From contig OY997591.1 of assembly GCA_963921825.1 (NCBI GenBank), forward strand, positions 35,299,825 through 35,363,824: 64,000 nt of DNA, given 5' to 3'. Positions 55,093 to 64,000 of this stretch are shown piece after piece. A model generated the notes under the pieces. The model was not told the origin of the DNA. It searched no databases and saw only the letters and a program-made list of their open reading frames with translations. The translations under genes were made by a program, and so were the position numbers. The number at the start of each line of letters is the position of its first letter. The first letter of the stretch is position 1. Source of the DNA: Erodium maritimum. Its lineage: Eukaryota; Streptophyta; Magnoliopsida; Geraniales; Geraniaceae.

Positions 55093-55799
55093 TCGAGGTT
55101 TCACACCTCGGACTGTACGTCAATTAGGTGGGAGAGTCGAGTCAGTAAAAGTCCCGTCATGTGTTGGGTACGCAAGTCGGAAACCGTGTGTAGACCCGTA
55201 GTGTCTTGAGTCTTGGCTGTTGTTGTGTGTATGTGCAGTACGATTATCACTGACATACTGTTTGTGTGTTGCTGCGTGAAACGTTTTTAAGCTGTCGCGA
55301 CTCAACTCAGGGGCGCCCCTGTAGTCGAGCGTGACGGTGCTGATATCAAGTGGGTACAATGTAGTTCGGGGACGCCTGGACCGGGTTGTGACTACGTTAT
55401 GTCAGGAAATGAGGTTTTATAATGAAGTGGAGAAAGTTTTAAAAATTGGTTGGCCCTGTGGGCGTGTTTTTGATTTTGGTTGGCCCGGTGGGCGTGTGTT
55501 GATGTTGGTTGGCCTTGTCGGCTTGTGTTTGAGGTTGAGCGACTTGATTTTGTTTGTGAGTCGTGTGCAGTTGTGTGTTGTTTTTGAGTGACGTTCATGA
55601 TTGCGTCGGGTCGTTTTGAGTTTTCCTTTACGCATTATGATAATTGAAGTATTGATAGCGTGAGCGGTGTGACGTTTTAGTAACGAGTACGCTAGAGATA
55701 GACGTAGACCGTGTGAACGCTAGTTTTTTGAGCACGTCGTCGTTGTTTAAGCTCGCAAACTAAATGTTTGCGTGAAACCGTGCAGAGGATACCGACCAC

Positions 55800-57250
55800 A
55801 TGGCTCGTGGCAGGCGAGGACGATCAGCCGTGACACGGGGACGGGCGCCCACGAGTGGCAGGAGGGGACGGTCAGCAGGGGCACCAGGACGGATGCCCAC
55901 CGTCGAGTCCGTTGAGTACGCGGAAGCCCAGGGTACTCCTGTCGGAGAGGATAGGAGGAGCGACGCGGGACCATCTGCGGGCACGCCCAGCGTCCCGCCG
56001 GTAGCAGACCCTCCCACTACGACCGCCCTGGACAGGCTGACCAGGACAGTGTAGAGTTTGGTGGCGATCATCGCCAGTAGAGAGTCGGCATCGCCAGCTC
56101 CGGAGACAGCAGTTGTTCCAGCGAGGCCCGATCAGGCCGAAGGCCATACAGCCCGGACACTGCTGGACTTCATGAAGCTGGGCATACCCACCTTTTTCGG
56201 GGAACCGAACCCCGACCTAGCCGAGAGATGGCTGGAGCAGGTCACGCGGGACCTGGACACTTCAGGCATCGAGGATGGTCGCACCAGAGTGTCCTTTGCA
56301 GCACATCAGCTGAGGGACAGTGCCTACCATTGGTGGGGCCGTGTGAGGGACAGAGTTGGGCACGACTACGGTCTCTTCCAGACGGTCTTTCTGGCACAGT
56401 ATTTCCCCGAGTCGGCCAGGATGGACCGACATCGGCAGTTCTTGGAACTGCAGCAGGATGGGGCGTCAGTGGCAGAATATGAGGCCAGATTCACGGCCCT
56501 GACCCGATTCGCGCCAGAAATGGTGGCGACAGAGCTGAACCGTTGCATGCGGTTCGAGGGGGGGCTGAGGCCGGTGATTCGGGATCGAGTTCTCGCCCTG
56601 AGGTTGCGGGAGTACTCAGAGCTCGTGGACACTGCAGCAACAGTGGAGCAGGGTCTCCGAGAGGCAGCCAGGACCCGTGAGGTTCGACAGCGGCCGACCA
56701 GTGTCGCGGGGCCGTCCGAGTTCCGAGATCCGAGGAGACAGAGGACCACGGGGTTCTTCCGGCCATAGGCTCAGTAGGGCGGAGCGAGACAGATGGGGTC
56801 GGTGGCATTAGTGGGGCCAGTCCCTTCTGAGAGGGAGCCGATATGCTTCACCTGTGGGCAGCCAGGCCATACGCATCGAGAGTGTCCGATGGGAGGATGG
56901 CCCGTGGCGTTACCAGTGATCAGCCGGACAGGCCAGGGCTCGGGGCCGAGGGCCAACGAGCTCAGGTGTTTCCGGTGCGACCGGTTTGGGCACGCTAGTA
57001 CAAGGTGCCGTAAGCCGATTGGGGCAACGTCAGCACAGCGACCACAGCAGTCGCATACAGTGCAGTCACCCAGGGGTCGCCCGCGTCAGAGTCAGCAGTC
57101 GAGGTTCTCACAGCCTTGCACGAGCGCGCCAGTTCCGAGACAGCATCAGAGATCTGGGTATCTAGTAGTCAGTGCGCCGGGTCAGAGGCAGCAGGCGTCA
57201 CAGGGAAGAGTGTACGCAATTACCGAATCCCGGGCCCCAGGATCCACTAC
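55800..57250 (+). pseudogene. Gypsy gag with two CCHC knuckles, three nonsense codons
   Basis: Starts 'MARGRRGRSAVTRGR', a basic N-terminus, then the retrotransposon gag domain (56160-56620: 'FMKLGIPTFFGEPNPDLAERW', 'LRDSAYHWWGRV', 'FLAQYFPES', 'RFEGGLRPVIRD'). Zinc knuckles are '[14 protein letters not shown]' (about 56841) and '[14 protein letters not shown]' (about 56967); both are intact CX2CX4HX4C. Stops in an otherwise continuous frame: TAG 56052-56054, 56766-56768 and 56775-56777. The last two sit where CAG (Gln) would fit. Gag would assemble the particle and bind RNA. Confidence 0.92.
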
Positions 57251-57259
57251 CTACCGCGA

Positions 57260-58823
57260 GACCATTCAGGGTACGTGTTTATTGTATCATTTATGGGCGT
57301 TATTCTTATTTGATACCGGGGCGTCGCACTCGTTTATGTCGGTGAGTTGTGCTGAGAGGTTGGGGCTGAGTTTAGAGCCGTTGAGTCCACCTATGTGCCT
57401 GGACATCCCAGTTGGGGGTGATGTATTGTTGACTAGGGTTTGTCGTGCCTGCGAAATTAGAGTCGCATACTGTCCTTGCCCTAGTGACCTTCTCGTGATG
57501 GGAATGATGACCTTTGACGTGATCTTGGGAATGGATTGGGTGGCGAAGTACCGAGCCAATATCGACTGTTATAGGCGACGAGTGACAGTATCAGCAGGCA
57601 ACACGAAGGTGGCGTGTGTTCTGGGTAGTAAGAGCGGGGTTCTCCTGTCGGCGTTGTCCGCAGTGGAGGAAGTATCGGACGTGCAGAGCCGAGAGTTGCC
57701 ACGAGTGGTGTGCGAGTTCCCCGAGGTCTTTCCTGAGGAGTTGAGCGGGTTGCCACCAGAACGTGAGGTGGAGATCGGGATTGACCTGGTGCCGGGAACG
57801 GCAGCGATATCGATGGCGCCTTACAGGTTTGCGCCGGCAGAGTTGACCGAGCTGAAGCGTCAGCTCGAGGAGCTTCAGGAGAAGGGATTTATCCGTCCGA
57901 GCGTATCGCCGTGGGGAGCACCAGCACTCTTCGTTAAGAAGAAGAGTGGAGAGCTCCGGATGTGTATAGATTACCGGAAGCTGAACCGGGTTACGGTGAA
58001 GAACCGATACCCGATGCCGAGGATCGATGACTTTTTCGACCAGTTGAGAGGGTCAACATGTTTCTCGAAGATCGATCTGCGATCCGTTTATTACCAGTTG
58101 CGAGTCCGAGAGGGGGACGTCGCAAAGAATGCATTCCGGACACGCTATGGGCATTACGAGTTCTAGGTTATGCCGTTTGGACTAACGAACGCCCCTGCAG
58201 CGTTCATGGATCTGATGAACAGTATTTTCCGGCCGTTCTTAGATCAGTTTGTGGTGGTGTTTGTAGACGACATCTTGATCTATTCGCAGAACGAGGCGGC
58301 ACATGAGGGGCATCTGAGGACTGTTTTGACTCTACTGCGCACACACCAGCTATATGCCAACCTGGAGAAGTGCGAGTTTTGGCTCGCTGAGGTGAAATTC
58401 CTCGGTCACATTGTATCCCGTGATGGTATACTGGTCGATCCGTCGAAGATCGACGCGGTTTCGAAGTGGGCACGACCCACGAGTGTCTTCGAGATCCCCA
58501 GCTTTCTGGGGTTGGCAGGCTATTATCGGCGATTTGTCTAGGACTTTACGCGACTAGCCGCGCCGATGACTCTGTTGACGCGCAAGGGAGTCGGGTTTGT
58601 GTGGACAGAGGATTGTGAACGTGTGTTCACGGAGTTGAAGACTCGTCTGACTACCGCTCCAGTATTGGTAGTGCCAGAGAGAGGGATCGGGTATGAGGTT
58701 TATTGTGACGTGTTCGGGGAAGGACTAGGCTGTGTACTAATGCAGTTAGGTAGAGTTGTTGCTTATGGCTCCAGGCAGTTGAAGACACACAAGCGCAACT
58801 ATCCTACCATGACTTGGAGCTAG
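57260..58823 (+). pseudogene. Gypsy protease, reverse transcriptase and RNase H start
   Basis: Same frame as gag. Protease '[11 protein letters not shown]' (about 57308-57340; catalytic DTG kept) to '[11 protein letters not shown]'. RT from about 57760: '[20 protein letters not shown]', '[10 protein letters not shown]', '[14 protein letters not shown]', then TAG at 58164-58166 before '[10 protein letters not shown]', and the catalytic 'FVDDILIYS' (about 58261-58285) intact. TAG at 58539-58541 precedes the connection 'DFTRLAAPM'. RNase H begins 'GIGYEVYCD' with 'VAYGSRQLK'. A one-base loss near 58806 shifts the frame at 'NYPT'. It would process the polyprotein and copy RNA into DNA; disabled here. 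Confidence 0.92.
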
Positions 58824-60529
58824 CAGCAGTCGTGTTCGCGCTAAAGGGATGGCGGTATAATTTGTATGGCGAGGGATTTCAGGTGTTCTCGGATCACAAG
58901 AGTCTCAAATACATCTTTTCCCAATGAGACCTGAACATGCGCCATCAGCGATGGATGGAGCTACTCGAGGAGTACGACTTTGAGCTACACTACCATCCGG
59001 GTAAGGCGAACGTGGTCGCCGACGCCCTGAGTAGGAAGTCGGTTCCGAGTCTTGCTAGCATATCAGTCCGAGAGTGGGACATGATGGGGGAACTGAGCAC
59101 TTTCGGGCTTGAGCTAGAGGAGATTACGGGTGGCGTGGCCATGTGCTCATTGGTGGCTCAGCCCTCACTACTTGCCCGAATGTTGGAGGCGCAAACGGAG
59201 GACGTCGAGACGTCAGAGATCCGAGAGAGGGTCGTCAGCGGAGACGATGTGGTAGGCTGGGAGATCAGTGCTGATTGGGGGTTACGGTATCGAGGAGGGC
59301 TATTCGTGCCGGGCAACTGTAGAGACGACGTGTTGCGAGAGTCACATCATTCGCGTCTTACAGTGCACCCGGGTGGCACCAAGATGTACCGTTACATCAG
59401 GCGGCACTTCTGGTGGAGCGGGATGCGTTACGGTATCGAGGTGTCTCGTTTGTCAGCAGGTGAAGGCCGAACATCAGCGTCCCACCCGATTATTGCAGCC
59501 ACTGCCGATTGCCCAGTGGAAATGGGAGCACATCACGATGGACTTCGTGACTGGACTGCCGAGATCGCCGAAGGGACACGATTCCATATGGTTAGTAGTC
59601 GATTGGTTGACCAAGTCGGCCCATTTCCTGGCTATGAGGATGATTGATCCGGTCAACAAGTTGAGCACCCTGTACATTCAGGAGATAGTGCGTCTCCATG
59701 GGGTCCCTGTTTCGATAGTGTCTGACAGGGATCCTCGTTTCACGTCCAGATTTTTGCCGAGTCTGCAGACCGCGCTGGGGACTGAGGTTCTACTCAGTAC
59801 AGCACACCATCCCCAGACATACGGTCAGTCCGAGCGCACTATTCAGATCTTGGAAGACATGTTGCAGGCATGTGTGCTGGACTTCAGGGGATCATGGGAA
59901 ACCCACCTGCCGTTGGTCGAGTTCGCCTACAACAACATCTTCCAGGCCAGTATTGGGATGGCACCGTTCGAAGCGTTGTATGGTAGGCCGTGTCGGTCGC
60001 CAGTTTGTTGGGCAGAGGTGGGGGACAAGAGTCTGCTCGGGCCAGATCTTGTCCGAGAGACGACAGAGAAGGTCGCGCTGATACGCGAGCGGTTGAAGAC
60101 CGCACATAGTCGACAGAAGAGCTACGCCGAAAGATGACGTCGACCTCTTGCGTTCGCAGTCGGTGATCACGTGTTGCTGAAGGTGAGCCCGAGGAAGGAA
60201 CTGGTACGGTTCAGACGCAGCGGGGGCAAGTTAGCCCCGCGGTACATTGGCCCGTTCGAGATCTTGAGCAGAGTGGGAGCAGTGGCCTATCGTCTGGCGT
60301 TACCACCGCAACTTGGGAGAGTTCATAACGTCTTCCACGTGTCCCAGTTGCGGCAGTACAATGCGGACCCCTCCCACGTCATTGAGTGGGCAGATATCGA
60401 GGTGGCTGACGATGTCTCCTATGAGGAGCAGCCGGTTCGAATCATGGACACATGGGAGCAGGTCCTGCGTGGCAAGGTTATCCGCCTAGTACGGGTGCAG
60501 TGGAGGCATCACGGGGCTGAGTCGACTTA
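58824..60529 (+). pseudogene. Gypsy RNase H end, integrase and chromodomain
   Basis: RNase H ends with '[11 protein letters not shown]', then TGA (58925-58927) where Arg CGA is expected before 'DLNMRHQRW'. Integrase zinc region: 'ESHHSRLTVHPGG' and, after a frameshift near 59445, 'CLVCQQVK', so HHCC is complete but split. Core DDE: 'TMDFVTGLP', 'IVSDRDPRF', 'GQSERTIQILED', all present. A TGA at 60135-60137 again replaces CGA. The C-terminal 'LGRVHNVFHVSQLR' region leads to a chromodomain ('EEQPVRIMDTWEQVLRGKVI', about 60415-60529), marking a chromovirus that targets heterochromatin. TAG at 60528-60530 truncates the chromodomain end. Confidence 0.92.
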
Positions 60530-60611
60530 GGAGCGCGAGGACGAGGTTCGCGCGAAGTACCCCGATTTGTTCGACTCCCGAGGTACATCTGTTTTAAATT
60601 TCGCGGACGAA

Positions 60612-60638
60612 ATTCCTTTAAGGGGGGGGGGGGTAGAT
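60612..60638 (+). other. Polypurine tract of gypsy A
   Basis: 'aattcctttaagg' then an uninterrupted G run to 60633 and 'tagat', directly before the 3' LTR at 60639. The equivalent minus-strand PPT of gypsy B is 18647-18664. This is the site of plus-strand DNA priming. Confidence 0.85.
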
Positions 60639-61562
60639 TATAAGAACCACTTCCGGTCAACGCCAGTCAAATCGGCGAAAAATATGAAAATTTAAAATTT
60701 TTAGACAGACACTTAAATGAACATAAATTTGACCCCGATGGTCATACCGGACTTAAGTTGACCCCGATATCGACCAAAGTGAGTTTCGGGGGACTCAGGG
60801 CAACTTTCTGACCAATTTGGGAAAGGTTGACTTTTTGTTGGAAAAGTCAACCGAGCGACGTTTTGGTCCATTCGAGGTCCGTTTTGGATCCAAAAATCTT
60901 AGCCGTCGTCACAGCGGTCTTAGTTGAGCCGTTTCCTTGTAGCACGTGAAGTTTCGTAATTTTTTGGAAAAAGTGCCCGTTCGGGGCCCAAGACGTTCGA
61001 ATTTCGCGAATTTGACTGAAAAATATCTAGAAGATACTTTCTAAAAGGTGTGGGACCCACTTGCCACTTGTCACACAAGTGGTGGTGTTAGGTTTTTGGA
61101 CAAGACAAGGGAAGACTACCTAAAGGGGGGTTCGGCCATGGGGTTTCAAAAAGAGAATAGAGTTTTTAGAGAGAGAAAAGAGAAGAGAGGTTTTAGGGTA
61201 TTGGTGTTTCTCGATCATCCGACCGGTGGATCGTATCAACGATAGAAGAACCGATTTCCCATCGTCATTCTCTACGGTGAGCAACTATCCGATTTTCGTT
61301 TTGTTAAGTTTAAAAGTTAGGGTTTGGGTTAAAACTAGTAGTTTATGGTTGAGTTGAGGTGTGGGGTTCGTTGGAGACGTTTTGGAGCGAAGTTTGATCG
61401 TTTTCCGATGACCGGAGGCTCGGGGGAGCTCCGGCCACCGTGTATGGTGGCTGGCCAGACGTGTAGGGTGGCTGGCCGGAGCTAGGACCGACCACCACCA
61501 TGGTGGACCGGCCCAAACCGGCCCTAGCCACCCACGGCCAAGGATGGCCGGGTTGGGCCCAC
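60639..61562 (+). mobile_element. Gypsy A 3' LTR, first 924 bp (then copia insertion)
   Basis: Begins TATAAGAACCACTTCCGG (first CA/TG position mutated) and follows the 5' LTR through 'ggtggaccggcccaaaccgg' to 'ttgggcccac'. It stops where the copia element begins at 61563; the rest lies outside the window beyond that element. The ORF at 61048-61245 is not a gene. Confidence 0.9.
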
Positions 61563-64000
61563 TGTTGGGTCTCGAGGTAGGGTTGGAGATGAACCAACTC
61601 GCAGCGGAAAATCAATGAAAACCAAGAGACGATTAAAACCATGAAACAACTAACAAAGAATGGATTCACAAGAGAAAAATTCAGCACTAGTTCTTACCAA
61701 AACAAGAACACCGGTTAACGAATGATTGGCTTGAGTCTCCAAGACGCCTACGTATCCACATGGGAATCAAAGCCACGTAGTTCTTCTCTTTGAGGACTCA
61801 AGAACACAAACATGGAGGTGGAAACTAGCCAAACCCGAAATGGCCATGGAAGAGGGAGAGAAAATGTGTTTCCTATTCTTGTCTTGTGTTTGTTATGTTG
61901 AAAAAAGATGACTTAAACATAACAAAACCCATACTTGTCCAACTAAAGGCATGGGACAAGTATGGTGTCAAGTAAGGTGTAAATAGGACAAAGTATGGCA
62001 AGACAAGATTGGGTTAGGTGGTGAATCACCAACACCTTAATCCTTGTCTTGCTTACTTAGTACTAATTAATCAAGACTTGATTAATTAGTTCTATGGGCC
62101 TTGGTTGCATGGGCCTTTCATGGGCCTCTTGGAACATGGCCCGTGGCCATTTCTAACGAGGTCCCGTGATTCGCTCATCGCCTCCAAACCTTCCATACCG
62201 GAAATGTCCAACATTATCCGACGCGATCAATCCCAAGACTCCAAGCCTTGTCTCGATCCGTAAAGTCCTATTCACGTACGGGCACATGACCCAAAACCCA
62301 GTTTTGGTCATGTCCCGAGACAACTCCCTTTTGGCCATTCTCCATAAATGTGTCAATGAGTTTCATCCTCCGGTGTGACCCTTAGGTTTATGCATGTCAA
62401 TAGATCAACGTAAAATCCCATTTTACTTGATCCTATTTAAGTGGCAACTAACGAGACTTTAGTATTGCCTGACACTACATAACGAATCGACCCTGTCGAT
62501 TCTAACCTTTCCGTCGTCCCTGTCATTATCCTTTTATCTCCGATATCCTGATTGAGATAAGGCATAGAGCCGTCATCCTTATTATTCTCAATCACCGTTC
62601 CTTGATATGTGAGATGACTGAAGATATGATACCCAGTATCATGTGCATGGCCATGCTATTCTTCCAGTCACTCTCGATCAAGCGGCCGAGAACCGATATC
62701 TTTCCCATACCTTAGTATGAGGGATAAATCCCTTAGCCGTCTTTCGTGTCACTCATGTAGCCCGTCCCCAAGCCAATCCTGGCCGTTATGGAAGCCCTGT
62801 TACGGACAACGTTAGGCTCAGGTCAAACTAGGTTGTTGACTACATAGCGATCACAAAGACTCCTTGGTCTAAGGATACATGACAAGCTACAACACTGAAT
62901 ATGTTCATGACTTAATCTATGGCACATATTCAGGGCGGGTCGTCCAATATCATGTCCCACATGATATCTATGATCAGACTCCGGAATCTCATTCCAATGA
63001 CTAACAGAACGTAAGCCATAAAGAGCCATCTTTCATACTAGTCGCTTCTAGTGAAGCTTTGTTGACTAGGGACCCATCGAGTGTGATCTATCTCGATCTA
63101 TGGTTCTATTCGCATGGTGGGCATAGATCAGAGCACACATCGATATATTACTCCAACACATAAGTAATATAAAGCCGCTTTAATTTTATTGCTAACGATG
63201 ATATATACATTTGGACATTTAGGATTGAACTACGGGCACTAAGACTAACAATCTCCCACTTGCCCTAGTTCCAATCTAAACTCCAATATGTCCCCATCGA
63301 CTTTACATGTCTAACATGTTCAGGCAGTGACACTGCCTTAGTCAAAGGGTTGGCTATGTTATCATCTATTGCAATATCGGTTATCTTCACTTCACCTCAG
63401 TTCAGTATTTATCTGATGAGGTGGATACGCCGCAGTACATGTTTGGATTTGTTATGCGATCTAGGCTTTTAGCTTGCGTAATGGCCCTTGTGTTGTCGCA
63501 AAATGGATTCACCGGACTGGATGGGTTTTTAATTACACCCAGCCCTGCCATGAATTTCCAAATCCACATAGCCTCCTTAGCTGCCTCTGCAGCATCCATG
63601 TACTTGGCCTCTATCGTAGATTCGGCAATGGTATCTTGCTATACGCTTTCCCAGCTAAAGCTCTGCCATTCAGCGTAAACACATATCCTGATTGAGTTCT
63701 AAAGTCATCTGGATTTGTCTTGGAAAACTAGCGTCTACTCATCCTTCGACGACTAGTTCAGCATCATCTTTCCCCCGGGTTAGAATGATGTCTACTGGTA
63801 CAACATAAGGCTTACGAGACGTCTGGTCTCATACATGTCGTGGCATATATGATCGATCCTGCCCCCAGGCGCATAGGATTCTCATCATCCTTTTCAGCTC
63901 ATCAGGTGTCTTAGGACACTGAGTCTTGCTGAGATGAATGCCATGACTAGTGGGTAAGAGTCCTTTCTTTGAATCGAGCATTAAGAACCTACTCAATGCC
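61563..64000 (-). mobile_element. Copia element in gypsy A 3' LTR (runs off window end)
   Basis: LTR 61563-63250 (1,688 bp; this is its 3' LTR, as the element is on minus), followed by the PPT complement 'tctcccacttgccc' and the 3' internal region to 64000. The left 5-mer CCCAC (61558-61562) is its expected TSD; the right side is not visible. LTR ORFs differ from those of 34700-43153 by about one residue (62166-62378), so the copies are recent siblings. Confidence 0.93.
63402..63599 (-). pseudogene. Copia RNase H remnant
   Basis: Nearly identical frame to 41117-41314 ('DAAEAAKEAMWIWKFMAGLG', 'CDNTRAITQAK'), including the same departures from the functional consensus. Downstream DNA to 64000 matches 40710-41116 inverted, including the region with 'tttccaagacaaatcc'. 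The element therefore shares the internal decay of its sibling. The RT part lies outside the window. Confidence 0.85.

Larger units (their letters stand above)
50351..61562 (+). mobile_element. Tekay/Del-like chromovirus (gypsy family A), nested by copia
   Basis: 5' LTR 50351-55077 (about 3,034 bp after removing the nested copia LTR and TSD), PBS tggtatcagagc at 55081-55092, gag-pol 55800-60530, a polypurine tract with a G13-type run at 60620-60633, and a 3' LTR from 60639 (TG mutated to TA), interrupted at 61563 by another copia element. The chromodomain at the integrase end and long LTRs point to the Tekay/Del lineage. Multiple stops and two frameshifts make it an old, dead copy. It interrupts a copia remnant at 50350. 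Confidence 0.92.

Noticed and set aside
1-64000. Endogenous plant pararetrovirus or other integrated virus.
   Set aside because: All RT-bearing regions are explained by copia, chromovirus gypsy or L1 domains with LTRs or poly(A); no movement protein or coat-type domains were seen.

Overview
This window is repeat-dense nuclear DNA of a flowering plant, probably a dicot. The evidence is Ty1/copia and Ty3/gypsy LTR retrotransposons primed by initiator-Met tRNA, a chromodomain-bearing gypsy element with ~3 kb LTRs (Tekay/Del-like), plant L1 LINEs with an RRM-type ORF1 and a terminal RNase H domain, and a MuDR-type transposase. I found no intact host housekeeping gene, rRNA, tRNA or CRISPR array. 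Almost every long reading frame is transposon-derived, and most are broken by stop codons, frameshifts or deletions.

Layout. 1-7026: LTR pieces of two related gypsy families (here A and B), carrying many short tandem arrays and one nested copia solo LTR (1595-3282). 7027-15037: an older, rearranged copia element on the minus strand. 15038-15797: unassigned. 15798-22147: a minus-strand, internally deleted gypsy B element. 22148-29700: three LINEs; one is on plus (RT intact apart from nonsense codons) and two are on minus, one nested in the other. 29700-34699 and 43154-44575: a Mutator (MULE) region. It holds a broken mudrA-type transposase on plus, followed convergently by an array of small minus-strand ORFs. 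Three of these encode a recurring coiled-coil-like protein and each has its own TATA box. 34700-43153: a structurally complete, very young copia element (1,688-bp LTRs, 5-bp TSD TTTGT) inserted into that array. 44575-48200: a LINE on minus that keeps ORF1 and endonuclease but lacks its reverse transcriptase. 48654-49963: a non-autonomous Mutator-like element with ~125-bp inverted repeats and a 9-bp TSD. 49973-50350: remnant of another copia lineage. 50351-61562: Tekay-like gypsy A element with gag-pol in disabled pieces; a copia solo LTR sits in its 5' LTR and a further copia element in its 3' LTR (61563 to window end).

How the parts relate. One copia family (1,688-bp LTR) supplies seven LTR copies here, and in several of them the termini and TSDs read to the base. 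Its two readable RT regions share the same loss of the catalytic YVDD motif, yet the full-length copy has indistinguishable LTRs wherever I compared them. This suggests an enzyme-dead family mobilised in trans by an autonomous relative. The most unusual region is the mudrA gene facing a tandem family of small ORFs, an arrangement reminiscent of MuDR's convergent mudrA/mudrB but with unrecognised proteins. Boundaries of the older degenerate elements are approximate; those with TSDs are exact.
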